A DNA stretch of 64,000 nt from Paenibacillus tepidiphilus. Lineage in GTDB: Bacteria; Bacillota; Bacilli; Paenibacillales; Paenibacillaceae. The translations under genes were made by a program, and so were the position numbers. The stretch covers positions 1-64,000 of the forward strand of contig NZ_VWRQ01000007.1 in assembly GCF_008635795.1 (NCBI RefSeq), read 5' to 3'. The notes beneath the pieces were generated by a model that searched no databases, had not been told where the DNA came from, and was given only the letters and a program-made list of their open reading frames with translations. The number at the start of each line of letters is the position of its first letter. Within the stretch, counting starts at the first letter, position 1. Shown here in pieces: positions 56,202 through 64,000 of the stretch.

Positions 56202-56260
56202 AAACCGGAACCTTCAAGCTCTCAACCCTGATGGGCCAGAGAACGCGAAGGTTCCGGTTT
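56202..56260. terminator. bidirectional terminator after hpt
   Basis: A 14-bp perfect inverted repeat (AAACCGGAACCTTC and complement) around a 31-nt loop; the plus side continues TTTATTG, the minus side TTTTC. It lies between hpt (plus) and a convergent membrane-protein gene (minus). Confidence 0.7.
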
Positions 56261-56265
56261 ATTGT

Positions 56266-56823
56266 TTATCTGCAAGATCTAGCCTGGGATAAGCGTCTTA
56301 ACTTCCGCTGCGGAAGATGCCTCCTCACAAAATACAACGTCAACCCAATCATCAGCGCATAGTAAGGCACCAAAACAGCTAAGCTGTAATCATTCACATG
56401 CCCGGTCAACAGCAAAAAATGTGTACTGGTCAGGAACATGGCCTCTTGAGTTTCTTTAAGATGAAAGTATGGATAGACGAACAGATATATATTCAGGATA
56501 TACATAAGAATAAGTAAAAAAGTGCTAAGCGAACGCCGGATTGCAAAACTCACCAGCAATAATATTTCAGTGATTATAAACACTAACGTATATAAAGCCA
56601 CCTTTGATCCCAGTCCGTCATCGGAATAGATTACAAAGAGTGTAGTGGTATCTTTGTTTTGATACATAATATGTGAGAACTCATAATCATAACTCGTTGC
56701 CCTCGCAGCAGAGTGGTTTACTGCCATGAGCATATGACTTACAAATATTACAATCATGAAGACGGCCAACACATTAATGATCAGATAGGTTCGGCTATCT
56801 TTTGACTCATGCATATGCGTCAT
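56266..56823 (-). CDS. hypothetical membrane protein (about four to five segments)
   Basis: 185 aa. Hydrophobic segments near residues 13-33, 76-94, 100-120 and 142-165. No known domain was recognised. The ATG at 56823 has GGAG ten bases upstream. It is the first of a group of minus-strand small membrane proteins that runs to 59 kb. Confidence 0.68.
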   Translation of the reverse strand: MTHMHESKDSRTYLIINVLAVFMIVIFVSHMLMAVNHSAARATSYDYEFSHIMYQNKDTTTLFVIYSDDGLGSKVALYTLVFIITEILLLVSFAIRRSLSTFLLILMYILNIYLFVYPYFHLKETQEAMFLTSTHFLLLTGHVNDYSLAVLVPYYALMIGLTLYFVRRHLPQRKLRRLSQARSCR

Positions 56824-56940
56824 CGGTAAGAGTCTCCATCCATTCGTTGGAATAAGGAATACTTATGATTGTATAGACATGAGTCTTATTCTGAAGCGAT
56901 ACACATCACATTTACTTACGCCTTCATTGTAGCTGCTACG

Positions 56941-57132
56941 TTAACGCTCCCCGCTGTTTACCTTGTTCCGCTTTCGCTTCGTCTGGAAATAAGCCAGTCC
57001 CCAGATGACCGCCACAAGCGGGATGAAAATATATAATGGGAGGGAAAGATCTTTACCGGTGATCATAGACGCAACCGACCAAACGACGAGGACAGCCGAG
57101 TAATAAATAAACATTCTGCCAAAAGTACTCAC
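56941..57132 (-). CDS. small membrane protein, paralogue of the 58853 gene
   Basis: 63 aa, two hydrophobic segments split by a short loop and a basic tail (KRKRNKVNSGER). The residues STFGRMFIYY and LPLYIFIPLVAVIWGLAYFQ align with KTFGRGMLYS and LPWYIFIPLLILMWGLAFYQ of the protein at 58853-59038. The start is taken as GTG at 57132 with GGGAGG eight bases upstream. Function unknown. Confidence 0.65.
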   Translation of the reverse strand: MSTFGRMFIYYSAVLVVWSVASMITGKDLSLPLYIFIPLVAVIWGLAYFQTKRKRNKVNSGER

Positions 57133-57164
57133 ATCCTGCACCTCCCCCAGCTGATTTCAACCCC

Positions 57165-57392
57165 TCACCACTCCGTTAACATACGAGGAAATCCGAAGCC
57201 CCATATCAGCAGGCCGATGATGATCATAAGGCCACCGGCTATTCTCGCCATCACCAGCGGCAACCCCCGATCATGCTCAGACCTCTTCACAGAACCGAAC
57301 TTAGTTGTATTTATCGTCACCTTTTTCATTTGCACAAAATAAAGCCCCATTGCCACAAAGAACACTCCCGCCAGCACTCGCAAAACCATCAT
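57165..57392 (-). CDS. small membrane protein, unknown function
   Basis: 75 aa. Two hydrophobic segments (about 3-20 and 48-67) separated by a short charged loop (MKKVTINTTKFGSVKRSEHD). No family was recognised. The ATG at 57392 has AAGGTGAG five bases upstream. It lies between two other small membrane genes on the same strand. Confidence 0.65.
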   Translation of the reverse strand: MMVLRVLAGVFFVAMGLYFVQMKKVTINTTKFGSVKRSEHDRGLPLVMARIAGGLMIIIGLLIWGFGFPRMLTEW

Positions 57393-57421
57393 CTAAACTC
57401 ACCTTCCCTTCTTCTTCGTAT

Positions 57422-57580
57422 TCATCGCCATATAATAGGAAGAACCCCCACCAGTAGGCCGTACAGCGTATATAGAATTTTCCACTTCAACGTTTTCTCA
57501 TCGAACAGCAGCCACACAACTGCCGGGATACCGAGTCCTGTGAACAGGCCAACAAATTGCGCTTGAGCTTTGATCGACAT
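57422..57580 (-). CDS. very small membrane protein (52 aa)
   Basis: Reads MSIKAQAQFVGLFTGLGIPA, then a tryptophan-containing hydrophobic stretch, a charged DEKTLKWK turn and a second hydrophobic segment ending PIIWR, TGA. GGAAGGA lies four bases before the ATG. It is too short for common gene finders, but the two-segment layout and ribosome-binding site match its neighbours. Confidence 0.6.
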   Translation of the reverse strand: MSIKAQAQFVGLFTGLGIPAVVWLLFDEKTLKWKILYTLYGLLVGVLPIIWR

Positions 57581-57687
57581 ACTATCCTTCCAGTATTTTT
57601 CTGATAATATCTAATAACCAGATTTCGCCGATAAAACCATCTCCCCTCAGTTCAGTAAAGCAAAGTCTGGCCATTGTACATCCACGC

Positions 57688-57732
57688 AAAAAAACGGAAC
57701 CTCCGCCAGAAATCAAGCAAGGTTCCGTTTTT
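57688..57732. terminator. bidirectional hairpin terminator
   Basis: AAAAACGGAACCT and its exact complement flank TCCGCCAGAAATCAAGCA-like loop; both outer sides carry runs of A/T (TTTTTATATTG on plus). It lies between the small-membrane genes and an unassigned stretch. Confidence 0.7.
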
Positions 57733-57843
57733 ATATTGAATGGTTTGGTTGCTGCGCACACTTTAAGCCACAGTTACAACACGCCTCTGCGGGTTTAAAT
57801 GTAATGTATAGATAATATTTTAGAGAACGGCGGTGATGCAGCA

Positions 57844-57990
57844 ATGGGTGTCCTTCTCAATATGGCGATCGGCGGTATCCTGAACGGGGTTCTCAACCTG
57901 GCCTTCCCTAACTTTATGGCCAAAATACGTCCATATCTCATCACACATCCTGTACCCGAAGATCCGGCTTACCATATCCAGAGGGGCTAA
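57844..57990 (+). CDS. possible small hydrophobic protein (48 aa)
   Basis: MGVLLNMAIGGILNGVLNLA then FPNFMAKIRPYL and a Pro/Glu tail. Only a weak GGTGA precedes the ATG, and nothing similar was recognised, so this may be chance. It lies on the strand opposite its neighbours. The rest of 57733-58058 shows no other gene. Confidence 0.3.
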   Translation: MGVLLNMAIGGILNGVLNLAFPNFMAKIRPYLITHPVPEDPAYHIQRG

Positions 57991-58058
57991 AATGAGCCTG
58001 ACAATCGGCTTGTCATGTCTTATCTTTTATGTAATATTCCGCTTAATGTAAGCCTCGC

Positions 58059-58516
58059 TCACTCCTTGACTTCAATCCCGAAATAATAGGATGCTGAATT
58101 CCGCTCCTCCCACACCGCTTCCAGAACATACCGGTAATATCCCGGTTCCATGGGAAGAGTGTATCGGTATTGATCCGGTTGACCGATAGATTCCTCTTCA
58201 CCGTCCGCATCCGTAATCTTTAACCAGAACTCATCCGGCTCATGGAGAACTTAATCCGAAGAACAGCACCTGGAGCCGCAGACATCGCCTGCTCTTGCAC
58301 CATGCCATAAAACACATCCGGATGAACCGGATCTGCGCAGATCCCCTCCGTCTTCGTACCAAACCAGCAAGAACTGCCACCAACATAATCGACGTTCTGT
58401 CGCTGTACCGAAATCTTCGGTTGCACTGGCTCATCGGGTAAAGTTTGCGGCTCCACGCACCCAGCTATCAGGAGAAATAAGAAGGCAACGCAGATAAGGA
58501 TGAAGGACTTTGTCAT
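58059..58516 (-). pseudogene. lipoprotein gene with a one-base frameshift
   Basis: The N-terminal part codes for a lipoprotein signal (FILICVAFLFLLIAGC, lipobox LIAGC) and about 90 residues, then stops at 58220 after a shifted SMSRMSSG. If one G is added near 58240 (CATGAGCC to CATGGAGCC), the frame continues as MEPDEFWLKITDADGEEES and on through YRYTLPMEPGYYRYVLEAVW to a stop at 58059-58061. The lost base gives a broken gene or a sequencing error. The ATG at 58516 has GGGAG seven bases upstream. Function unknown. Confidence 0.75.
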
Positions 58517-58545
58517 AGACACGCTCCCGTAAAAAAACCTCTAGA

Positions 58546-58728
58546 CTAGGAGTAATAGGAATCGCTCGCCTGCTGCACCTTATCGGGATTCGGTAAATCT
58601 CCTTTATGTAGCAGCTTACGCCGCTTAGACCCAAACTTGACCCATACCCGGTTATCATCATCACGAAAAAAGCGAATTTGAACCCACTTCAGTGGTGTCC
58701 ATATTTCTTTAAAATAATAATTAGGCAT
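58546..58728 (-). CDS. small soluble protein, unknown function
   Basis: 60 aa, rich in aromatic and charged residues (MPNYYFKEIWTPLKWVQIRF, then DDDNRVWVKFGSKRRKLLHK). No domain was recognised. GAGGT lies three to five bases before the ATG. It precedes the frameshifted lipoprotein gene by 30 bp and may be cotranscribed with it. Confidence 0.6.
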   Translation of the reverse strand: MPNYYFKEIWTPLKWVQIRFFRDDDNRVWVKFGSKRRKLLHKGDLPNPDKVQQASDSYYS

Positions 58729-58852
58729 AGGACCTCACTCCCTAAATAATGTAATAGAGATATCACCCATTATAGACCTAAGTATCGATTTTGTTTGTCG
58801 TTTGGTGTACCAGGCGTACGAAATTAATACATCAATTCGAAAGTTTACCAGC

Positions 58853-59038
58853 CTACCGCTCCCTCTCTCTTTCTCTGCTCGACTGATAGAACGCCAGCCC
58901 CCACATGAGAATCAGGAGCGGGATGAAGATATACCACGGCAAGTAAACCGTCTCCCCAATTACGAAAGAAATGACCAAGAGTATCGCTACTACAATGATT
59001 GAATACAGCATACCGCGCCCAAACGTTTTCACATCCAT
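58853..59038 (-). CDS. small membrane protein, paralogue of the 56941 gene
   Basis: 61 aa with two hydrophobic segments and an RERERER tail. It aligns over most of its length with the protein at 56941-57132 (TFGR and LPxYIFIPL blocks), so one is a duplicate of the other. The ATG at 59038 has only a weak ribosome-binding site. Function unknown. Confidence 0.62.
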   Translation of the reverse strand: MDVKTFGRGMLYSIIVVAILLVISFVIGETVYLPWYIFIPLLILMWGLAFYQSSRERERER

Positions 59039-59109
59039 TAATCTTCGTGGGTTACTTCCAACTATTACTCTAAATATTTGAAGGTAACCAACCTAGAACA
59101 TGGACATTC

Positions 59110-59169
59110 AAAAAAATCGGCCTCTTTCAGTCTCGGCAATTACCACCAGAAACCAAAAGATACCGATTT
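59110..59169 (-). terminator. terminator after the glycan cluster
   Basis: On the minus strand AAATCGGTATCTTT pairs with AAAGAGGCCGATTT and runs into TTTTGAATG. It lies about 245 bp after the stop of the epimerase gene; the stretch between them (59170-59413) shows nothing else. Confidence 0.7.
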
Positions 59170-59413
59170 AAAAAATCTTCTGTGTTAATTTGCGCTAGTT
59201 TTAAGTTGCATAAATATTCCCGGATTCAGCTGGCTGGCTTGATTCGATCTGTAAGAGGCTTCATTCACTATCAAAAGTACCGGTAATATCCGAATCGGCA
59301 ATAGATTTATCATATCTGCATAATTCATGACTAAACTTGAACAACAAAATCCTTAGTAGTTAGGCAATTCAATTGTTTAACCAAAATTCGGAAAAACAAA
59401 AGACATATAAACC

Positions 59414-60466
59414 TTAGTACAGATCTTTTAAAATTTCAACTGTTTTTGAAATCCCTTCTTCAAGTTTAATTTGTGCTTTCCATCCTAAAAGTTCAATTTT
59501 AGTAGAGTTTAGTATAGCATTATTGATAATTGAATAACCAGCCTTTTCAGAAGATTCTGGGATTTCGTTTATAATCTTTAAAGAATACATTTTAGCAATA
59601 GTTTCAGCTAATTCTCTTATAGATACACCAGTAGAGTTGTTAGATATATTGTAAGCTTGACCGGATTCGCCAACGAGAAGGATTGATAATATAGCTCCAA
59701 CAGCGTCCGATACATAACAATATGAGCGTTTCTGCAATCCTTTACTTTTTAAAACAATATCATTACCAGAAACTGCACTTCTTATAAATTGAGCAATAAC
59801 TCTACTATCAGTTTTTAACATAGTAGGACCATAAACATGACAAAGCCTTGCAACTACCACATCTAGTTGATGTTGCTTAACATAACTCGCACACAACGTC
59901 TCAGCAGCTCTTTTACTTTCAGGGTAGCATGAACGTGGATTGGTAGGGTTTATATAGCCGTAACTATCTTCGGATAAATTAACAACGTTCCCAAGATTCT
60001 CACCATAAACCTCACCTGTAGAAAGAAATAATGTTCTTACTTTGTTTTGTGATAACGCATATTTTAATAAATTATTCATACCATTTATATTTGCCAACAT
60101 TGTTCCAATTGGATCATTAGAGAAACTTAGTGGATCTGCGTTGCTCGCTCCATGAATTATATAATCAATTGATGTATCTTTTATAGAAAAAAATTCGCCT
60201 ACATTTTGTTCAAGAATGATGAATTTTTTGTTCTTTATATATCTATCAAAACGCTTTTCAGCTTTTATTTGATTTCTAGCAGTTATAATAACTCTAATGT
60301 TGCTTTTATATATTTCATTTCGATACATTAATACATCAACTAAAAATGAGCATATTAATCCAGTGGCCCCTGTGATTAAGACTGTTTTATTGGTTAATTC
60401 CGACCATGGTATGCATAGTTTTAAAGTATTTTCAACATCTTCTTCATATATATTAGAATACAGCAT
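59414..60466 (-). CDS. NAD-dependent epimerase/dehydratase (SDR)
   Basis: 350 aa. Extended SDR: N-terminal dinucleotide motif VLITGATGLICSFLVDVL, STGEVYGE, and the catalytic YPESKRAAE, then VARLCHVYGP. It acts on a nucleotide-activated sugar or alditol; the substrate is unknown. The gene is about 30 per cent GC, far below the core genes. It lies 24 bp after the cytidylyltransferase gene, so the two probably make one CDP-linked precursor. Confidence 0.85.
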   Translation of the reverse strand: MLYSNIYEEDVENTLKLCIPWSELTNKTVLITGATGLICSFLVDVLMYRNEIYKSNIRVIITARNQIKAEKRFDRYIKNKKFIILEQNVGEFFSIKDTSIDYIIHGASNADPLSFSNDPIGTMLANINGMNNLLKYALSQNKVRTLFLSTGEVYGENLGNVVNLSEDSYGYINPTNPRSCYPESKRAAETLCASYVKQHQLDVVVARLCHVYGPTMLKTDSRVIAQFIRSAVSGNDIVLKSKGLQKRSYCYVSDAVGAILSILLVGESGQAYNISNNSTGVSIRELAETIAKMYSLKIINEIPESSEKAGYSIINNAILNSTKIELLGWKAQIKLEEGISKTVEILKDLY

Positions 60467-60490
60467 TCAATAATCATCACCTTGTTATGT

Positions 60491-61201
60491 TTATTTTAAC
60501 CAGGTATCTTTAGTTGAAATAAGTATTGATTTGAATATTTCAATATCTTCGGTTCTTGTTATTTTAATATTCTTTTCTGAGCCAGAAGAAAAATAAACTT
60601 CTTTACCTAACTCAACCATTAATGAACACGTTGCGAGTGAGTTATTTATCCCTCTTTTTCCTGCTTCCTCATGAGCCAATATTAACTCAGATAGTTTAAA
60701 TACTTGAGGGGTTTGAGTTCTCATTAATTCTTCTCTAGGAATAGCTTCTTTGGAAGCTATATTATTTGTAGACTTTAAAATAACCTCTGTACATGGAATA
60801 GCTGTAACAGCATTCCCATACTTTCTGCACGTAACAATAGAGTCAGAAATAATATCTAAAGATACTAATGCACGATTTCCGTCATGAATCAAAATAATAT
60901 TATCTTCGTCAATATGTTGTTTAAGGATATCTAATCCGTTCTTTATCGACTGTTGTCCATTTTCTCCACCCTTAACAATCCATTTTAGCTTTGTTATGTT
61001 AAACTGTTTGGAATATGCACGAAGTATCTCTTCCCATCCTTCTAAACATACTACTGCAATAGAATCAATGTCCGGATGTTTTTCAAAAGCTTCTAATGTA
61101 TAAATTATTACTGGTTTATCATATACGTTTAAGAATTGCTTTGGAATATCTTGTTTCATTCTTTGGCCACTACCACCAGCAATAATTAATGCAGTATTCA
61201 T
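60491..61201 (-). CDS. IspD/TarI-type cytidylyltransferase
   Basis: 236 aa. NTALIIAGGSGQRMKQDIPKQF is the nucleotide-binding start of the IspD/TarI group; ILIHDGNRALV and TQTPQVFKLSEL are also typical. Given the neighbours (LicD, SDR, flippase) it more likely makes a CDP-alditol such as CDP-ribitol for glycan decoration than the isoprenoid precursor. The ATG at 61201 has GGAGTG six bases upstream. Low GC. Confidence 0.85.
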   Translation of the reverse strand: MNTALIIAGGSGQRMKQDIPKQFLNVYDKPVIIYTLEAFEKHPDIDSIAVVCLEGWEEILRAYSKQFNITKLKWIVKGGENGQQSIKNGLDILKQHIDEDNIILIHDGNRALVSLDIISDSIVTCRKYGNAVTAIPCTEVILKSTNNIASKEAIPREELMRTQTPQVFKLSELILAHEEAGKRGINNSLATCSLMVELGKEVYFSSGSEKNIKITRTEDIEIFKSILISTKDTWLK

Positions 61202-61228
61202 ATTATTCACTCCAAAAGTTAGTTAGTT

Positions 61229-62026
61229 TTATTTCCAGAATGCTTTATATCTATGATGACTCACCCTATTATTTTCAGGGGGGAGTTTCATATAGTCTCC
61301 ATATAAGTTTTTGAGATACTTTTCATAATAAACAGGTACATAAAAAAAATCATCTTCAAATCTCATCTTTTTTAATTCAGTACAATATTTTTTCTCGATA
61401 CGTTCTTTCCTTCCATAACCAGCAACTGAAACTGCAACAAAGTCAGAATCCTCATAGATATATTTACTCGAAAATCTATCGATTTTTTTGAGTATCCACT
61501 CGTAACCCATGGTAATTAAAAAGAATTTGCTTAAAATTTTCAAAGGCATTTTCTTTGAATCTTTCTTATAGTTATGTATGATAAGTAATCTAATGTTCTG
61601 ATAGATTTTCATTTTTTTAAAGAATTTGTCAGAATCTTTTATAGTACTCGGTAAACCATCCATAGGAAAGACATCAATATATACGCCTATTGATTTGTTT
61701 GAAATATCGTTTTCAATAAGTTCTGTTCTGTTATCAATAACTTTAGCAAATGAATACATATATTCCTTACTATTATACATTGATAACACTTCTAGTTGAT
61801 CCCCGATACCACCCTTAGATAACTGCAGAAATTTCATATAATCACTTCTCGGCATGATGATATCAATATCATCATCCCAAGGAATAAAACCCTCATGTCT
61901 CACTGCACCGAGAAGAGTTCCACCTGCCAGAAAATATTTAAGATCGTGTAACTCACAGAAATTATGAACATGCTTTAATATACTTAATTCAATTTTTTTC
62001 ATTTCCTCAAGCTCAATAATTTTCAT
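61229..62026 (-). CDS. LicD family phosphotransferase
   Basis: 265 aa. The LicD signature is clear: YFLAGGTLLGAVRHEGFIPW followed by DDDIDIIMPRSDY, a nucleotidyltransferase-like active site. LicD proteins move phosphocholine or phospho-alditols from CDP donors to surface glycans. AAAGGAGG precedes the ATG. It overlaps the flippase gene by 14 bp. The CDP donor is likely made by the adjacent cytidylyltransferase. Confidence 0.92.
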   Translation of the reverse strand: MKIIELEEMKKIELSILKHVHNFCELHDLKYFLAGGTLLGAVRHEGFIPWDDDIDIIMPRSDYMKFLQLSKGGIGDQLEVLSMYNSKEYMYSFAKVIDNRTELIENDISNKSIGVYIDVFPMDGLPSTIKDSDKFFKKMKIYQNIRLLIIHNYKKDSKKMPLKILSKFFLITMGYEWILKKIDRFSSKYIYEDSDFVAVSVAGYGRKERIEKKYCTELKKMRFEDDFFYVPVYYEKYLKNLYGDYMKLPPENNRVSHHRYKAFWK

Positions 62027-63431
62027 TAGTGTTCCTCCTTTTCCTATTTTTTAATAAAGTAATTATTTTTTTTATCTCCATTCTAAAATCGATAGCAACT
62101 AATATAAAAGTACAAATAAAAGCTGATAAAACCATTGAATTGTTCGCCTTAATATAAACAATAATAGAAACACCAACCAAAATAATACTATAAATTAAAA
62201 ATTTAAAATTAATTTTAAAATTAATATTACGTAACAAAATTAATGATCTTATTATTATCGTGACTAAAAAACCGATTATAAGTGAAATACTTGCTCCATT
62301 TACACCAAATTTATCTATCAAAGGTTTTATTAAAAGAGCATTAACAACAGCACCAGAAATGGTTGAAATTAAAATTATTTTCGTTTTCATAATATTTCCG
62401 AATATTGTCCCCAAAAAATTACTCAAAATACTCAGCATTGCACCCATTAAATATAAAGGAATGTAATTTTTTGCCGATTCGTATGAAAAATCAATGATTA
62501 ACGGAAATAAAAAATATATAAACGATAAAATAAGTACTGTTGAATATGTCATAACTTTAAAATATAAATTAAATGCTTGTGAAAAAAACACTCCTTTTTG
62601 AGAATCTGAGCCTTTTTTTGAAAATGCAACTTCTTGCCAAGCAAGCGAGAAGCACATAGAGACCATTGTAAGTATGGATCCTATTCTACTCGCTACAGAA
62701 TATAATCCATTTTCATAAGTACTTAAAAAAGTTGTAATAGCGACTCTATTATAACCCGTTAATAACCAAAAACTAAGAGAATTAATACATAGAGGAGCAG
62801 CAAAAAGAAACATTTTCTTCATTAACTCTTTATCAATAATTTTAACTGAAAATCTTTTAATTACTTTAACTGAGTATTCTAAATATAAAACTTGAAACAG
62901 AATTGAAATTATACCTGCTATATAAATAGACGAGGAATCCATCCCAAAGCCAACTATAAGTAAGATGTTTACTATGGCAGAAATAAAAGTGGAAATTAAA
63001 CCTGAGATGGCATATGTTAAATTTTTTCCGAGACCTCTAGTAATAGAGGTGTAAAAACTTTGCAATGTCAGAGTAATACCATACAAAAGTATCCATTCAA
63101 AAAATCTTATATTATAAAAATAATTGAAACAAATTAATACTATAATATATAAAAACAAACTTAATAAATAAATTAGTCCTCCACTATAAATAGGTTTATA
63201 TTTATTATTCTCATCCTCATACATAAATCTTAATACAGCATTCCAAATATCAAAAAAAAGAACAGACGTAGCAATCGATAAATATGCTATAGAAACGTCA
63301 TAATATCCGTAATCTGAAGGTTGTAAATATTTGGTGTACACTGGAAGTAAAACAATCAAAATTACCTTTGATAGTACATTTCCCACAAAGTATAAAGCAC
63401 TTGACTTTAAAAAACTTTTTATTTCATCCAT
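62013..63431 (-). CDS. Wzx-like oligosaccharide flippase
   Basis: 472 aa with about 12 membrane segments, MOP/MATE-type fold. The start LKSSALYFVGNVLSKVILIV and the loop around SVASRIGSILTMVSMCFSLA are usual for polysaccharide flippases (Wzx, RfbX). It should move lipid-linked repeats across the membrane. It carries a basic tail of about 20 residues (KKIITLLKNRKRRN). Very AT-rich. Confidence 0.9.
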   Translation of the reverse strand: MDEIKSFLKSSALYFVGNVLSKVILIVLLPVYTKYLQPSDYGYYDVSIAYLSIATSVLFFDIWNAVLRFMYEDENNKYKPIYSGGLIYLLSLFLYIIVLICFNYFYNIRFFEWILLYGITLTLQSFYTSITRGLGKNLTYAISGLISTFISAIVNILLIVGFGMDSSSIYIAGIISILFQVLYLEYSVKVIKRFSVKIIDKELMKKMFLFAAPLCINSLSFWLLTGYNRVAITTFLSTYENGLYSVASRIGSILTMVSMCFSLAWQEVAFSKKGSDSQKGVFFSQAFNLYFKVMTYSTVLILSFIYFLFPLIIDFSYESAKNYIPLYLMGAMLSILSNFLGTIFGNIMKTKIILISTISGAVVNALLIKPLIDKFGVNGASISLIIGFLVTIIIRSLILLRNINFKINFKFLIYSIILVGVSIIVYIKANNSMVLSAFICTFILVAIDFRMEIKKIITLLKNRKRRNTNENY

Positions 63432-63451
63432 TATTTTCCCGCATTTCTGTT

Positions 63452-64000
63452 TTAATAGAACCCTTTAATTTTTAATTTTAGTTTCATAATCGACAATAGT
63501 AATTTAAAACTTCTCAAACCATTATTAAATTTAAAACCTGATAAGTGAACTTCATATTTTTCGTAGTATCCCCGCACTAAATCCATTGATATTTTTTTAT
63601 TTATTGCTAAATTTAAACGATAGGTTATTAATGCTGGCAGCCTGTATTTTGTTATTTCGGGTACATCTTTCCCCTCATTCTGTTTACTAAAGTCAATTAT
63701 ATTCATTAAGGATAAATAATCACTATCAATTTTGTTGATAGAAAACTTCGATAGTTTACTTACATCCTCTTCTACAACATAGTTCGTCAAATGCCTTTTA
63801 ACATAACTTATACTATTAGCTTTTATTATACATTTACTTATAAACTCCACATCTTCTCCCCAAGATAAACTGGAATTAAAAGAGAGACTATTCTCTATAA
63901 GAAGTTTTTTACTTATGACCCAGCATGATATATGGGTTTTTAATTTCCCCAACAAATACAATTGAAGTACATTTGCTTTATGGAACACTATTTTTTCTTT
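63452..64000 (-). CDS. glycosyltransferase family 2, C-terminal part (runs off the window)
   Basis: About 180 residues are visible and the frame is open to the edge at 64000 with no start. The motif SWGEDVEFISKCI is the acceptor/base region of GT2 enzymes, and the C-terminal part is a helical tail. The catalytic DxD half lies outside. It ends 20 bp before the flippase gene and belongs to the AT-rich glycan cluster. Confidence 0.82.
   Translation of the reverse strand, partial: KEKIVFHKANVLQLYLLGKLKTHISCWVISKKLLIENSLSFNSSLSWGEDVEFISKCIIKANSISYVKRHLTNYVVEEDVSKLSKFSINKIDSDYLSLMNIIDFSKQNEGKDVPEITKYRLPALITYRLNLAINKKISMDLVRGYYEKYEVHLSGFKFNNGLRSFKLLLSIMKLKLKIKGFY

Noticed and set aside
58431-58664. 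77-residue minus-strand frame
   Set aside because: Overlaps both the lipoprotein start and the better-supported 58546-58728 gene; its ATG run has no ribosome-binding site.

Overview
The window is chromosomal DNA of a spore-forming, low-GC Gram-positive bacterium, most likely a Paenibacillus. Three things support this: the 5' part of a 16S rRNA gene at the left edge, many sporulation genes (safA, spo0B, spoIVFA/B, a spoIIB-like gene, spoVID), and a gene order close to the Bacillus subtilis valS-folC-(spoIIB)-maf-radC-mreBCD-minCD-spoIVFAB-rplU-prp-rpmA-spo0B-obg-pheB-pheA segment followed by hemAXCDBL-spoVID. This is inference from family knowledge; no search was run.

Layout. 1-860: 5' end of a 16S gene on the minus strand with two tandem promoters. 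861-7390: safA, then ilvE-pheA-thrB-hom-pheB (aspartate-family, aromatic and branched-chain amino acids), all minus. 7.7-14.3 kb: obg, spo0B, rpmA, prp, rplU, rng, spoIVFB, spoIVFA. 14.5-20.3 kb: division and shape operon minD, minC, mreD, mreC, mreB, radC, maf, a DUF4321 gene, with a good promoter at 20.3 kb. 20.4-27 kb: a SpoIIB-like SPOR protein, two paralogous glycosyltransferases and two paralogous diguanylate cyclases. 27.1-33 kb: murC, folC and valS, the last behind a T-box leader. 33.2-39.3 kb: spoVID, a third glycosyltransferase, a third diguanylate cyclase (plus strand) and a zinc peptidase. 39.3-49.8 kb: tetrapyrrole genes hemA-hemX-(siroheme dehydrogenase)-hemC-cobA/hemD-hemB-hemL plus a pseudouridine synthase. 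From 50 kb the plus strand carries an RNase J and a purine salvage set (phosphoribosyltransferase, IMP dehydrogenase, hypoxanthine phosphoribosyltransferase) behind a purine-riboswitch-like leader. 56.2-59 kb is an island of small membrane proteins, with one frameshifted lipoprotein gene. 59.4-64 kb is a strikingly AT-rich surface-glycan cluster (epimerase, cytidylyltransferase, LicD, flippase, GT2) that runs off the right edge and looks acquired.

The most unusual signal is non-coding. Four intergenic regions (38.9, 42.8, 46.6 and 52.2 kb) each hold four ~21-bp boxes, two forward then two reverse. In three of the four the box centres are 51, 62 and 51 bp apart (within half a base), and in the fourth about 54, 62 and 49. 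In at least one locus the box sequence is quite different while the spacing is identical. This looks like a dispersed ~185-bp element whose architecture is conserved more strictly than its sequence. Other notable points are an atypical purine riboswitch whose 3' half doubles as a terminator arm, a 1.2-kb repeat-filled gap inside the heme operon, and a diguanylate cyclase that may start at ATT.
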